Source: Methanolobus chelungpuianus (lineage in GTDB: Archaea; Halobacteriota; Methanosarcinia; Methanosarcinales; Methanosarcinaceae). From it: a stretch of 64,000 nucleotides of DNA. The stretch lies in NCBI RefSeq assembly GCF_024500045.1, contig NZ_JTEO01000005.1, forward strand, positions 1-64,000, in the 5' to 3' direction. Below are positions 1-9,308 of this stretch, piece after piece. The translations under genes and the position numbers were made by a program. Within the stretch, counting starts at the first letter, position 1. Every line of letters begins with the position of its first letter. Under the pieces are notes generated by a model that was given only the letters and a program-made list of their open reading frames with translations, had not been told where the DNA came from and searched no databases.

Positions 1-122
1 CCGGTTTTGCTTTCATTCCTAACCACCGACCCAAAAAGGCCTATTTCCTTTACCTTATAGTTCCTTTTCAACTCCGGAAGCAGCTCATCCAGTCTTCCCA
101 GAACAATATCCCTTTTGATCAT
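1..122 (-). CDS. MNT-type nucleotidyltransferase, N-terminal part, cut by window edge
   Basis: About 40 residues are visible, starting MIKRDIVLGRL and reaching GLFGSVVRNE. The GSxxRxE signature preceded by a hydrophobic beta strand is typical of minimal nucleotidyltransferases (MntA-like, pfam NTP_transf_2), which usually act as antitoxins to a HEPN partner by AMPylating it. The Asp pair and the C-terminus lie outside the window. The start ATG is followed upstream by an AT-rich stretch with a TATA-like TTTATATTATT around 165-176. A HEPN partner would be expected beyond the left edge; that is inference. Confidence 0.7.
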   Translation of the reverse strand, partial: MIKRDIVLGRLDELLPELKRNYKVKEIGLFGSVVRNESKT

Positions 123-249
123 ATTGGTTCCCTTATGAAATCTCTGACACAGACTTTGGATGGTCTTTTTATATTATTGCTTTGGTTGGCTCTGTAGAAA
201 ACCTATTTCCTGCTGCAAACTACTTGAGGTTTTAAAAAGGATAAAATCC

Positions 250-380
250 GGCTCTGTAGAAACCCTCGATATTCAGGCAAAATGAGAATAAACGATAATT
301 CAAAATGTGCTGTCAGCTATTGATGATATTTGACAATTTTGATCTATAGATATTGGTTTCGATAGGTATTCTACAGAGCC
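250..380. repeat. MITE-like element with GGCTCTGTAGAA terminal inverted repeats
   Basis: The sequence starts GGCTCTGTAGAAACC and ends with its inverse (GGTATTCTACAGAGCC), giving a 131-bp non-coding unit with about 12 bp of perfect terminal inverted repeats. A third copy of the end (GGCTCTGTAGAAAACC) lies at 188-203, and an inverted CTACAGAGCC lies at 906-915, so several insertion-sequence ends are clustered here. There is no transposase reading frame inside. Best read as a miniature inverted-repeat element or a nest of solo IS ends. The parent IS is not in the window. Confidence 0.6.
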
Positions 381-551
381 AGTTTCGGTTTAAATTAAGA
401 GCCTCCTGCAGTAGATATTTTAATTAAGAGTTCCGTTTTTTGGGCTTAGCTATAACCCTTGATATCTGTGCGGGGAATACTATACGAACAAAGCAGAATC
501 AATAAATAAACCAGAACGTTCGCCTACGTTGAATACAATAAAGATAGTATT

Positions 552-826
552 ATGCCTGTTTCCAAACTAAAACGTTATTTACCCAAGCAGGTCAATCCTA
601 CCATCCTTAAGACCAGTCGGGAGTACCTTGAAGAGAGCAATAAAATCTCAATCAGCATCAAAGGCATTACCTGGAACACAATAAGAACAGAAACTCCAAC
701 AAGGCAATAGATCAGGAACCTCTGAGTGACGAAAATATCAAAAGAATAGAAGAGTCACTGAAAAATTTTCAGCATGGAAGATTCTACATTCAAGGTAAGA
801 TAGCGGCTGAGTTGGGACTTCGGTAA
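552..826 (+). pseudogene. frameshifted RelB-like antitoxin remnant
   Basis: An ATG at 552 opens a 52-codon frame (MPVSKLKRYLPK...) that stops at 710. From about 665 the neighbouring frame continues without stop to TAA at 824-826, reading ...EPLSDENIKRIEESLKNFQ...GKIAAELGLR. The C-terminal part, a charged helix followed by a short KIAAELGL helix-turn, resembles antitoxins of RelBE/ParDE pairs, and it ends exactly where a RelE-like frame begins. One frame change is needed to join the halves, so it is probably inactive. The family assignment rests on pattern and context only. Confidence 0.4.
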
Positions 827-905
827 TATACTCGATTCTCTATTCATCTGCTGCGCTTAAAGATCTCCAGCGATATTGCAGAAAAAGCAGTTAAGTCTAT
901 CAAAG
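826..905 (+). pseudogene. truncated and frameshifted RelE-like toxin remnant
   Basis: Directly overlapping the antitoxin stop, the frame ATA TAC TCG ATT reads YSILYSSAALKDLQRY, matching the usual start of RelE/ParE toxins (Y-x-I-x-y-S-x-x-A-x-K-D-L). A frame change then gives DIAEKAVKSIK, the expected next helix, before the sequence runs into the CTACAGAGCC repeat end at 906-915. The initiator has become ATA, the frame is broken and the catalytic C-terminus is absent, so this is a dead toxin, probably truncated by an insertion. Confidence 0.4.
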
Positions 906-1222
906 CTACAGAGCCGATTTTCCACAATTCTTACAATAAACATCTTCTTGATTTATAGAATATGCATAGCTTGATTTGGCGGGTTTGGGTTGGTTCAGGA
1001 ATATCCTGTAGGAATGTTCAGAATTGAACTGGTTGATATAGAATAGTATGAAGTGGATGTATGGTTGAGAATGATACAGAGAATATTGTAGGTATCCTTT
1101 TGATACCATCCATTATTTAAGCCATTAATATTCCAAAGGTTAAATAAAATTAAAGCAGTATCTTTAAAATACTGCTTTGCTTAAATAATATAGACACTTT
1201 TTTTGCCTACAAGGATTCTTTA

Positions 1223-2185
1223 TTACACTTCTTTGACCTTGAAGGATTCCAGAAGGATACCGGGGTTGGTCTTCCCGCTGGTGAAGGACTTCTTGGACTT
1301 GAGGTCGTTGATGGTTATCTTTGCAGGGGCGAACATGCCTGCATCCACCTTGAAGAAATCAAAGCCGGCTTCCTTGAAGGTTGTGTAGAAGGGCTTGCCG
1401 AAGTCCTTTGATGTTGTGGAGGGTGCTTTCTTCACGAAGTCCTCGAGCTTCTCGGCGTCTCCGTACTCCACTGTGTAGTATGTCTCACCGCAGTAGATGA
1501 TACAGTCGTTGGTGGAACCCATGCATTTTGTGTCGTCGCCTACTATGGGTGCTATCGGGGCGACACCAAAGCCGCTCTTGATGGTGTTGATATCGAAGCC
1601 GATGGATTCGAGCTTGTGGATACCGGTCTCCACGACACGGGCTGAGATCTGCACGCTGCCTGCGATGGAAGCTGTGGGTGCCACTGCGATATAGACATTC
1701 TCCGGGTCAACGCTGCAGTGCTTGGCTATGTACTCGACTACCTCCTCAGTGGGAAGGGCGCTTGACTCCATGACAAGTACCGCGAATTCTGAGTCGTCCT
1801 TGTAGCCGATCTCCTCGTAGAGCTCCTTTGGCTTGAGGCCAAGTGCCCTTGCAGGACCTGAGCCCATACCGAAGTACTTGCCCACGGATATCCTCCAGCC
1901 TGCGTACTGGGAAGCCATGCACGCAACTGTCGGGTGGTCTGTAGCTACCTGTATTGCAGGCATTGGGAGCCCGCCAATATCGACTTTCGTGTAATTGAGA
2001 TCTGCAAGGTCTGCAAGACAGAGGCGTGACAGGTACATGCCCGCATCATAGCCGCCTTCCATGTTGACACCACAGTCGATGACAGTTGCACCATTGTCGA
2101 GCTCCATGGATTTTATCTTGAGCTCCTCTTCCCAGTCAAGCATCTCGTCGATGATCGCAATTCCCTTTTCGTTGACACTTATCAC
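1223..2185 (-). CDS. mch: methenyltetrahydromethanopterin cyclohydrolase
   Basis: This cytoplasmic C1-carrier enzyme interconverts N5-formyl- and N5,N10-methenyl-tetrahydromethanopterin. In methylotrophic growth it works in the oxidative branch that turns methyl groups into CO2. The protein shows the family blocks [44 protein letters not shown] and [15 protein letters not shown] chose GTG at 2185 (protein MISVNEKG..., 320 aa). It matches the family length and start and has a GAGTGAT ribosome site just upstream. The TATA-like CCTATATATGC near 2230-2243 makes the longer ATG starts at 2284 and 2218 unlikely. It stands alone, divergent from the degraded left edge. Confidence 0.95.
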   Translation of the reverse strand: MISVNEKGIAIIDEMLDWEEELKIKSMELDNGATVIDCGVNMEGGYDAGMYLSRLCLADLADLNYTKVDIGGLPMPAIQVATDHPTVACMASQYAGWRISVGKYFGMGSGPARALGLKPKELYEEIGYKDDSEFAVLVMESSALPTEEVVEYIAKHCSVDPENVYIAVAPTASIAGSVQISARVVETGIHKLESIGFDINTIKSGFGVAPIAPIVGDDTKCMGSTNDCIIYCGETYYTVEYGDAEKLEDFVKKAPSTTSKDFGKPFYTTFKEAGFDFFKVDAGMFAPAKITINDLKSKKSFTSGKTNPGILLESFKVKEV

Positions 2186-2310
2186 GCTATCACTCTTGTA
2201 CAGTTGATTGACTGTCATTATACAGGGAAGCATATATAGGTTTCGAAAATCAGCATGCCACCGGGCGTGGATAAGATATGTCACTTAACGTCACTTAACT
2301 GAAAAACATC

Positions 2311-3789
2311 TCATTCAGCTTTTTTCAGGGTCAGCCAGAAAACACTTCCCTGCCCTTCAGGATTATCAAGCACTCCGACCTGTTCGTTATGCAGGTCAAT
2401 GATCCTTTTGACAATGGCAAGCCCTATACCCGTGCCCCTCACACTATCTTTATGCAGGCGCTTGAAACGTTCAAAGACAGCAAGCTTGTCCTTATCAGGA
2501 ATACCTTCACCCTGGTCTGCGACACTGATCTTCCATTTGTCTCCGGCATCGTCTATCCTGACCTTGATCAGACTTTCATCTGCAGTATACTTCACGGCAT
2601 TTGACACCAGGTTACTGAACACCCGCTCTATCATCGGGTTGACCACGGCAGGATAAGCTCCCTCGAAAAGGAGATCAATATTGACACCTTTGCTCTGCAT
2701 GTCAATGGAGAAGTTATCGACCGAATCCGCCAGAAGTGAAGCGACATCCATCCTTACGAAACCAATTTCCTCAATGGATTCCAGCTTTGCAAGATGGGCA
2801 GCGCCCTCTATAAGATCTATGAGCTTGCTGGTGGATCTGGAGATGTTCTCAATAATGGATCTTTTCCGCTCATCCATTTCCGCTTCAATAAGCAGCTCGC
2901 TGAAAGATTTGATGAGGCCCGCAGGGTTCAGAAGATCATGCCGCATGATATCGGTGAAGAGATCCTTGAGCTCGTTGGAGCGCTCCAGCTGGCGGGCATA
3001 CTCGTGCAGCTGCACCTCTGCTTTTTTCCTCTCAGTGACATCTTCCCCGGAGATGAGTATCCCTGAGAAGTTGCCTTTGTCATCTTTGAGGAGGGAGTCA
3101 TACCAAAGAAAAGAGCGTTCTTCCCCGCTGCTTATAATAAGCGGGTACTCATGATATTCACACATCCGGATCGAGCCTTTTAGAAGCTCATCATAGGTTC
3201 GCCTCACCTGAGAGGAATAGTTCTCCGGCACGAAGGAGCTTATCCAGTTCTTGCCAAGCGTCTTTTCCTTTTTGTAGCCAAGGAAGTCGGAGCCTTTCTT
3301 GTTGATATGCACAAGATTGTAGTTCTGGTCCAGAACTGCTATCAGTACGCCTACATAGTCCAGATAGTCATAGGCTTTGTTGCGGTCCATTAGCAGGGCG
3401 TCATGCTGCTGCTTTATCCTGAGGAGGGAGGAGATCTTCTTATCCAGCTCGAACTTGCCTACGGGCTTTTTAAGGAATTCGTCGGCGCCTGCCTCTATAC
3501 CTTTCTGGTGGTCCTCTTTGGAAGTGAGGGCCGTTATCATGATTATCGGGATGAAGTCGATCCTGTATTCATGCCTGATGATCCTGCAGACCTCGTATCC
3601 ATCCATGTCAGGCATCATCACGTCAAGTAAAATGAGATCAGGCATCTCATTTTTTACTTTATCGAGCGCATCTTTCCCATTGTAGGCCGTAATGACCTCA
3701 TAATCATTATTCAGGTACGCACGCATGAGCTCTACATTCAGCAGCTCGTCGTCAACAACAAGTATCCTCGGTCTGGCTCCGCTGGTCAT
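2311..3789 (-). CDS. receiver-PAS-histidine kinase hybrid sensor
   Basis: Predicted cytoplasmic two-component signalling protein of 492 aa. Residues 8-125 form a receiver domain with acidic pocket VVDDE, phospho-acceptor Asp56 in LLDVMMPDMDG and Lys in KKPVGKFEL. Residues about 145-265 are a PAS domain ending in GEDVTERKKAE. The kinase follows, with a HisKA-like H-box MRHDLLNPAG near residue 290, N-box NLVSNAVKYT, G1 DQGEGIP and G2 GTGIGLAIV. No membrane segment is visible, so the signal is probably internal or carried by a phosphorelay partner. A receiver at the N-terminus is common in methanogen kinases. The ligand and output regulator are unknown, and there is no adjacent response regulator. 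Confidence 0.9.
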   Translation of the reverse strand: MTSGARPRILVVDDELLNVELMRAYLNNDYEVITAYNGKDALDKVKNEMPDLILLDVMMPDMDGYEVCRIIRHEYRIDFIPIIMITALTSKEDHQKGIEAGADEFLKKPVGKFELDKKISSLLRIKQQHDALLMDRNKAYDYLDYVGVLIAVLDQNYNLVHINKKGSDFLGYKKEKTLGKNWISSFVPENYSSQVRRTYDELLKGSIRMCEYHEYPLIISSGEERSFLWYDSLLKDDKGNFSGILISGEDVTERKKAEVQLHEYARQLERSNELKDLFTDIMRHDLLNPAGLIKSFSELLIEAEMDERKRSIIENISRSTSKLIDLIEGAAHLAKLESIEEIGFVRMDVASLLADSVDNFSIDMQSKGVNIDLLFEGAYPAVVNPMIERVFSNLVSNAVKYTADESLIKVRIDDAGDKWKISVADQGEGIPDKDKLAVFERFKRLHKDSVRGTGIGLAIVKRIIDLHNEQVGVLDNPEGQGSVFWLTLKKAE

Positions 3790-3889
3790 ATAATAAAGTG
3801 TAGTATAAACTTATATTTATATAAAATTACCGTAATAAATGCATGGGTTTTGCCTCCTGCGGCAAAAAGGAAATTAGTGTGCGAAGTTA

Positions 3890-4336
3890 TCAAGGATTAT
3901 CAATGATCTCAACAGATATGAGCCTCACATAGTCGATAAAAGGTTCAAGGTTGACTATCTCATCCTTTGTAAGGCCGCGTGCATCAAAAACAAAACTTCC
4001 TTCTACAGTCATTGAAGAACCGGGAGTCAGGCTTTCATTGACTGTGATGGAAGTGTCTTCCGTGATTATCCTGTCTGATATACCTTCACTGAAAACAGGC
4101 TCTGCCACAGAAACATTCACCGTCTGCCCCCTTCCGTTGTAGAGTACAAAGCTATAGGAGTAGACCTGCCGGTCTGTGGTGTTCTCACTGAGTGCACCTA
4201 TTGCAGCCGAACTTTCGGTGATTCTCAGTTCCTCTGATGCGGCAGGCTCAGCGGTAAGCATGAGAGGTACCAGCACTACCAGAATGCCTGCGATAAAAGC
4301 AATACCACAATAAAAGAGATTCCTGTTAAGATGCAT
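3890..4336 (-). CDS. membrane-anchored extracellular protein of unknown function
   Basis: A 148-aa protein with one N-terminal hydrophobic helix (residues about 8-28, FYCGIAFIAGILVVLVPLML) that acts as an uncleaved anchor or signal peptide. The rest is beta-rich and Thr/Ser/Glu-rich (YSYSFVLYNGRGQTVNVSVAEP) and looks like a single Ig-like or archaellin-type sandwich outside the membrane. I do not recognise a family. Its neighbours (kinase, Cys-rich peptide) give no functional clue. Confidence 0.7.
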   Translation of the reverse strand: MHLNRNLFYCGIAFIAGILVVLVPLMLTAEPAASEELRITESSAAIGALSENTTDRQVYSYSFVLYNGRGQTVNVSVAEPVFSEGISDRIITEDTSITVNESLTPGSSMTVEGSFVFDARGLTKDEIVNLEPFIDYVRLISVEIIDNP

Positions 4337-4454
4337 TTTCCAGAATATGGAGAATATGACATTAATACTTTTTTAGACGCATGCTGCCAGCGTCATTAAA
4401 TGTGGGTATGAGGCGCGATGATAAGATCTCAAGATCTCAAAGCATTTGATACTT

Positions 4455-4519
4455 GTTGGCCTGCTAACATTATGCTGGTTGGCCTGTTAGCACTATTGTT
4501 GGTTGGTCTGCACAATATC
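4455..4519. repeat. imperfect tandem repeat, about 23-24 bp unit
   Basis: Three successive units begin GTTGGCCTGCTAAC (4455), GTTGGCCTGTTAGC (4478) and GTTGGTCTGCAC (4502). The gap 4337-4729 otherwise holds no gene that I can see. A TATA-like ATATTTATAATAG near 4659-4671 probably drives the small gene at 4730. Confidence 0.55.
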
Positions 4520-4729
4520 TCACAAGGACGTCATGACATTTCGCGCCCCGTTCTCCCCAAAATAATATTGGCAGGCTGCTATAAATAATTACTGAATATT
4601 ATCTGCAAAATTCGGCCTGTATAATTTTACCTGCATAGAATACCAGAAGATGCTGCAACATATTTATAATAGAGTACGCATAATATTATTCTCAGAACTA
4701 TTTCAGTATAGAACCGAAGAGAGTAAAAA

Positions 4730-4948
4730 ATGAACTGCTCAACCTGCGATTATAGAAGATCCATCCCCTTGTATACCAAGTGTGCAGGGATAGCCGGCAG
4801 GTGCAGAGCCGGCACATCATACTATTGCAGCCATCCGGAGATAGGGAACCCGGTGCCCCTTATTCCTGCAGATCGCTGCGTGCTCGATGACTGCCCTGTG
4901 ATAAAGAACCTGAATGATGCCTCGGCACATCCCGGGACAGCCGGATGA
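4730..4948 (+). CDS. small cysteine-rich protein
   Basis: A 72-aa protein with seven Cys: CSTC at 3-6, then C18, C25, C33, C50 and C55, with the conserved-looking block CRAGTSYYCSHPEIG. The spacing suggests a zinc- or iron-sulfur-binding mini-protein, but no named family is recognised. There is an AT-rich promoter 60-70 bp upstream and only a weak purine-rich site before the ATG. It converges on the cytochrome b5-like gene. Confidence 0.6.
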   Translation: MNCSTCDYRRSIPLYTKCAGIAGRCRAGTSYYCSHPEIGNPVPLIPADRCVLDDCPVIKNLNDASAHPGTAG

Positions 4949-4978
4949 CACCTGTGCTGGCCCCGGGGTGCGAACCCG

Positions 4979-5209
4979 TCAGTCCACTAATTCCCCTATG
5001 ACCTTGTAATCGTCAAAGACCTCTTCAGCATGGGGTGCATCATCCATCTGTTCCGTCAGTTCACGGCCGCCTTCATGTTCGTAATGCTCCCCGTCAAACC
5101 ATGTATTGCTGTCGGTAACGTCGTAAACCTTGCCCTTGTAGGCCACATAGATCTCTTTCGACTTCTTGCCATCATACTTTGAAAGTTCTTCCCTTGTAAA
5201 TTCCCTCAT
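4979..5209 (-). CDS. cytochrome b5-like heme-binding domain protein
   Basis: A 76-aa single-domain soluble protein matching the cytochrome b5-like pattern: FTREELSKYDG, IYVAYKGKVYDVTDS, then EHEGGRELTEQM and DAPHAEEVFDDYKVIGEL. The His in HEGGRE (in place of HPGG) and in DAPH are the probable heme ligands. The start at 5209 is chosen because AGGAG lies about 7 bp upstream and the family begins at this point; a longer frame to 5239 lacks support. Such stand-alone domains are frequent in Methanosarcinales and may carry electrons or bind other ligands. The partner is unknown. Confidence 0.85.
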   Translation of the reverse strand: MREFTREELSKYDGKKSKEIYVAYKGKVYDVTDSNTWFDGEHYEHEGGRELTEQMDDAPHAEEVFDDYKVIGELVD

Positions 5210-5404
5210 GATCCTGCTCCTGTTGATCCTCACATTCATGTGTGCCGCTAAAGTTCATATCTCTTTGCACCGGTAAGGCTCTTTGTGGATTCTTCTGCCG
5301 GCTATATTGTACAGAACACAGGAACTGAAACAACAGCAGGATATTATATCTGAAAATATGGGAAGGAGCTGAGGAAAGGATAATAGGCAAGGAATACTAT
5401 AAGA

Positions 5405-5505
5405 GGGACCCGTTGAGCAAGGTCAGGCCATGCGCTTAAGCTTGACTGCAAGGACAGAGGCGCCCAAAAGCGTGGTGGTTTTTCGGACACCTCACCTTTC
5501 CTTGA
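5405..5505 (+). ncRNA. candidate structured RNA, copy C of a three-member family
   Basis: Intergenic (5210-5723 has no gene). It contains AAAAGCGTGGTGGTTTTT at 5466 onward and CCTCACCTTTCCTTG at 5490-5504. The copy at 46150-46278 (minus strand) has nearly the same words in the same order, and the copy at 10559-10686 has a looser version. Upstream, GTCAGGC (5422-5428) can pair with GCTTGAC (about 5439-5445) as a hairpin. A TATA-like ACTATAAG lies at 5395-5402 and a second candidate TATTATAT at 5342. The 5' end is uncertain. Not recognised as a known Rfam family. Confidence 0.45.
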
Positions 5506-5723
5506 TTTCGTTTTTCAATGTACCGTTTTTCGTTGTATCCGTTTTTATGACCAACCACCCTAAGAAAATTATTTTCTTAGAACACGGGTCTAATGCACAA
5601 ATTGTGCACATCCTACAAAAAGATGCCTATATAGGTACTTATATATAAAAAGATAGTCTATATAGAACATTAAAAATAACAGAGTAATTATAGAGGCGAA
5701 AAAGACTATTCCACTTTTCTGGA

Positions 5724-5918
5724 TTAGTTCTTATCTTTCCTTTTATTTGAAGCGGTGTTATGTGAACCCTGACACCATGCATCGATCTCAAGGTCACCGG
5801 CGCTCTTTGTGCCGGAACCATCCTCAGTGATCTCACACCAGCTCTCTATCTCACTGTCAAGGGAGGGCAGTTCAATGTCCTTTACAGGCTTCTCTTTTTT
5901 ACTATCTTTGTTGTCCAT
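5724..5918 (-). CDS. small acidic protein with repeated EIxxWC motif
   Basis: A 64-aa hydrophilic protein starting MDNKDSKKEKPVKDIELP, with two copies of a short motif, SEIESWCE and LEIDAWCQ, separated by 21 residues, and a Lys/Asn-rich tail. The start at 5918 is preceded by GGAGATAATCGG, a good ribosome site, so the longer frame to 6002 is rejected. No family is recognised. The repeated Trp-Cys pairs could be metal- or redox-active, or a modified-peptide core, but no modifying enzyme is adjacent. It lies just downstream of the I42-like lipoprotein gene on the same strand. Confidence 0.6.
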   Translation of the reverse strand: MDNKDSKKEKPVKDIELPSLDSEIESWCEITEDGSGTKSAGDLEIDAWCQGSHNTASNKRKDKN

Positions 5919-5998
5919 CCGATTATCTCCTTCTACAAATGAATATAAGCTCTGCCGATAAGAAAATGCCTGCATGGGGTACTGCAGGCAATTCCTAA

Positions 5999-6735
5999 TC
6001 ATGACCCGGAAACTGCTTCAATGGACCTTATTTCCACAAGCTGTCCCCACATGTGGAAGCTTGCCATATCCTCTGCAGGATACGCTGTGAACTCCACTTC
6101 CAGCCCGTCCTCCCTGAACTCCTCTCCAAGGTTCAGCGGATCATAGTTTACATCATCATCGCCTGCTATCCCATAGAATCCGCCCTCCAGGTCCATATAG
6201 ACCACAGTACCGGTCGTACGGATCATGGCTTCAGGAGTCACGGCATTAACTGTGAGTTCAAAGGTTTCCTCACTTCCCTTAATATCCTCCCAGGGGCGCT
6301 TGTAAACAGCAGAGATGTTATGGATGCCTTCTTCTGCAACTTCGAATGTCCAGTTGTGCACACCACCTGCGCCTACTACTCCTTCGGCTGCGGGATCCTG
6401 CACATACTCATCATCCACCGGAGAAAGACCCGGACTTGCCGACACTTTCCATGAGTATCCTGTTGTCGGGTTCTCCCTAAGGCTTATTACCAGTATATCC
6501 CCTTTTAGGGCTCTTATAGGGGATGTGTTATTGTCTTCAGTGTAGACTGAAGTCATAGGCTCGAATGATGGAGTGTTGTTATCTGCAGATGCATCCGACC
6601 CTTCAGGAATATTTGCTCCTTCATCTTCCGTGCCGTTATCCATAATACTGCTGCCGGTATCAGTGCATCCTGATGTAATAGCTGCTAATGCAATAATCCC
6701 GACTATAAGTAAAAGACCTGCCTTTGTCGTAGCAT
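5999..6735 (-). CDS. I42 (chagasin-like) protease-inhibitor lipoprotein, frameshift near start
   Basis: The intact frame (from Met at 6643) shows a chagasin/amoebapain inhibitor fold: LKGDILVISLRENPTTGYSWKV, GVVGAGGVHNWTF and AVYKRPWED, the three loops that block papain-type cysteine proteases. A second C-terminal domain follows from about residue 140 (VVYMDLEGGFYGIAGDDDVNYDP...MWGQLVEI). Upstream, AGGAGG-AAT-ATG at 6735 starts MLRQ and then runs out of frame. One base further on, the sequence reads a lipoprotein signal peptide, KAGLLLIVGIIALAAITSGC, in frame with the inhibitor. One missing A in the AAA run at about 6722-6725 explains this. Either the gene is broken at its start or the base is an assembly error. 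Confidence 0.7.
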
Positions 6736-6975
6736 ATTCCTCCTGTATGTAAAAAAAGCGTTCTGTATATTTATGTCTTGTTTAGACTGCAGGTCTGTCC
6801 GCAGCCTTTTTACCTATTTTCATTGCCCATTGTCCTTCGACTGTTCTGTCAGTCTGACTCTTGCTTATATATCAGCATTGACAAACAATTAAATGTACAT
6901 TCGGTCATAAAATAATACGGCTGATAGACACATGTCGCAGCAATTCCGGAGAGTGGGCCGGAAAAGTAGGAGATA

Positions 6976-9012
6976 GTGGCAATGGATTCCGGACATAAAC
7001 ACATGCATGGTGATAAAACAGATGAGAAGACACCTGAAGAACAGAAGCACCTCATGAAACAGGCGGAGCACAGGGATCATCATACGGGCATGCTTGAAGA
7101 CTTTAAAAGAAGGTTCGTAATTTCAGTCATTTTAAGTATACCGGTCCTTGTCCTGTCAGCTCACATACAGGCTTTTTTCGGCTTCGAATTAACGTTCCCC
7201 GGAGATGAGATAGCGGTATTCGTGCTATCCTCAGTGATATACTTCTATGGAGGATATCCGTTCCTTACAGGCTTCTTCAATGAGCTCAGGACAAAGACCC
7301 CGGGCATGATGACACTGATAGCTGTTGCGATTACTGTGGCCTACATATACAGCTCTGCGGTGATTTTCGGTCTTGAGGGAGAGGTGTTCTTCTGGGAACT
7401 GGTCACCCTTATAGACATCATGCTCCTTGGCCACTGGCTCGAGATGCGCTCCGTGATGGGAGCCTCGAGGGCACTGGAGGAACTGGTCAGGATAATGCCC
7501 TCTGTTGCCCACCTGGTAAAGGATGACAAAGTAGTGGACGTGCAAGTCGAAGAACTTAAAGTGGGGGACAGTGTGCTTGTCAAGCCCGGAGAGAAAGTTC
7601 CGGTTGATGGTGTTGTCACCAGAGGCGGGAGCAGTGTCAACGAGGCCATGCTGACAGGGGAATCATTGCCGGTGCAGAAGAAAGCAGGAGACACCGTCAT
7701 AGGAGGATCTGTCAACGGGGAAGGTTCTATTGAGGCAGAGGTCCGCAAGACAGGCAAAGATACCTACCTTAGCCAGGTCATCGACCTTGTGGAGAGCGCG
7801 CAGGGCAGCAGGTCAAGAACTCAGGACCTGGCAAACCGGGCAGCCCTTGTGCTTACCGTAATAGCCCTGAGTGTGGGTATCCTGACCCTTGCAGCATGGC
7901 TGTATTTTGGAAGTACCTTTGTCTTTGCACTGGAAAGAGCAGTGACCGTCATGGTTATCGCCTGTCCCCACGCCCTCGGTCTGGCCATACCCCTTGTGGT
8001 GGCTGTGTCCACTTCCCTTGCAGCTAACTCCGGCCTGCTTATCCGGGACCGGCAGGCTTTTGAGAGAGCAAGGGACCTGCAGGCGATCATATTCGATAAG
8101 ACTGGCACCCTTACCGAAGGAAAGTTCGGGGTCACCGATATAGTACCCCTGGCAGATATGAACCGGGAGGATATACTCAGGCTCACGGCCTCGCTTGAGT
8201 CAAATTCCGGTCACCCGATAGCAGTGGGTATTACTGACAGCGCCAGGCAGAAAGGCCTTGACATAAAAAGTCCGGAGAGCTTCAACTCCATTCCCGGCAA
8301 AGGCGTGGAGGGCGTTGTGGAAGGCAGGAAACTTAAAGTCGTCAGTCCGGGATACCTACGTGAGACAGGGATCAGCATCGGTGATGAGAGTGTAGGCAAT
8401 GTTGAGAAGCAAGGCAAGACTGTCGTTTTCCTTCTGGAGGAAGAAAGGCCTCTTGGAGCCCTAGGGCTTGCAGATCTTGTCAGGCGGGAGTCAAGGGAAG
8501 CCATAGACCGGCTGAAATCCATGGATATAAAATGCATGATGCTCACAGGCGATAATGAGTTCGTTGCCAGGTGGGTGTCTGAGGAACTGGGACTTGATGA
8601 ATACTTTGCAGGGGTGCTGCCTCACCAGAAGGCTGAGAAGGTAAAGGAAGTGCAGCAGAAGTACATCGTAGCCATGGTAGGCGACGGCGTGAACGATGCC
8701 CCTGCGCTTGTTCAGGCAAATGTGGGCATTGCCATTGGAGCCGGTACGGATGTAGCCATCGAGAGTGCGGATATCGTACTCGTGAAGAACGATCCCAGGA
8801 ATGTTGCGGACATAGCCGTACTCGCCAGGAAGACCTACTCCAAGATGTTCCAGAACCTGCTCTGGGCTACGGGCTACAACGCCTTTGCAATTCCCCTGGC
8901 AGCCGGGGTGCTCTATACTTCCGGCATTTTCCTCACTCCTGCAGCAGGGGCTTTCCTGATGAGTATCAGCACTGTTATTGTTGCCATCAATGCGAAGACA
9001 CTCAGGATGTGA
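6976..9012 (+). CDS. copB: copper-transporting P1B-type ATPase, CopB class
   Basis: A 678-aa membrane pump that hydrolyses ATP to move copper (probably export). It has a His/Met-rich N-terminus (GHKHMHG...EHRDHH) in place of a CxxC heavy-metal domain. About eight membrane helices, actuator TGES ([10 protein letters not shown]), membrane metal site CPH ([11 protein letters not shown]), phosphorylation loop [11 protein letters not shown] motif in SGHPIAVG and hinge [10 protein letters not shown] are all visible. CPH rather than CPC is the mark of the P1B-3/CopB subclass. The GTG at 6976 sits 3 bp after TAGGAG, and the ATG at 6982 is an equally possible start. Small membrane proteins and a cytochrome c follow on the same strand. 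Confidence 0.93.
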   Translation: MAMDSGHKHMHGDKTDEKTPEEQKHLMKQAEHRDHHTGMLEDFKRRFVISVILSIPVLVLSAHIQAFFGFELTFPGDEIAVFVLSSVIYFYGGYPFLTGFFNELRTKTPGMMTLIAVAITVAYIYSSAVIFGLEGEVFFWELVTLIDIMLLGHWLEMRSVMGASRALEELVRIMPSVAHLVKDDKVVDVQVEELKVGDSVLVKPGEKVPVDGVVTRGGSSVNEAMLTGESLPVQKKAGDTVIGGSVNGEGSIEAEVRKTGKDTYLSQVIDLVESAQGSRSRTQDLANRAALVLTVIALSVGILTLAAWLYFGSTFVFALERAVTVMVIACPHALGLAIPLVVAVSTSLAANSGLLIRDRQAFERARDLQAIIFDKTGTLTEGKFGVTDIVPLADMNREDILRLTASLESNSGHPIAVGITDSARQKGLDIKSPESFNSIPGKGVEGVVEGRKLKVVSPGYLRETGISIGDESVGNVEKQGKTVVFLLEEERPLGALGLADLVRRESREAIDRLKSMDIKCMMLTGDNEFVARWVSEELGLDEYFAGVLPHQKAEKVKEVQQKYIVAMVGDGVNDAPALVQANVGIAIGAGTDVAIESADIVLVKNDPRNVADIAVLARKTYSKMFQNLLWATGYNAFAIPLAAGVLYTSGIFLTPAAGAFLMSISTVIVAINAKTLRM

Positions 9013-9111
9013 CATCTCTTATGACATGATGCAAACATCAAAAGATATATTAGATATTAAAGTAGAGTAATTGTGTAGACTAAAAGGGAGTCTTAAGGGG
9101 GAATCAATGAA

Positions 9112-9240
9112 ATGATCCAGGCAATAATACAGGGATGGTTAGTGAAGAAGATGATGGCTTTGCCCACGTGGCTTTTGATGGCATTGGGTGCTGTCATGGT
9201 AGTTAACTGGGTACGTGGGCGCAGGAAGGGTAGCGCTTAA
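9112..9240 (+). CDS. small single-span membrane protein
   Basis: A 42-aa peptide, MIQAIIQGWLVKKMMALP followed by a hydrophobic helix WLLMALGAVMVVNWV and a basic RGRRKGSA tail. The ATG is 9-10 bp after a strong GGGGG ribosome site. It lies between the copper ATPase and the SHOCT protein on the same strand with 99 and 68 bp gaps, so it may be part of a metal-stress unit. No family is recognised. Confidence 0.6.
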   Translation: MIQAIIQGWLVKKMMALPTWLLMALGAVMVVNWVRGRRKGSA

Positions 9241-9308
9241 GGTATGTGTTTTTTCCATTGTGTATGCATAATACACTGCATTTTTTATACAGAGTGGAGG
9301 TAAAATGA

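Noticed and set aside
906-1109. 67-aa minus-strand frame ending in YCKNCGKSAL
   Set aside because: Its stop lies in the CTACAGAGCC repeat end and the rest is AT-rich; it is probably translated IS debris, not a gene.
2389-2656. overlapping plus-strand frames inside the kinase gene
   Set aside because: Antisense shadows of a clear histidine kinase.
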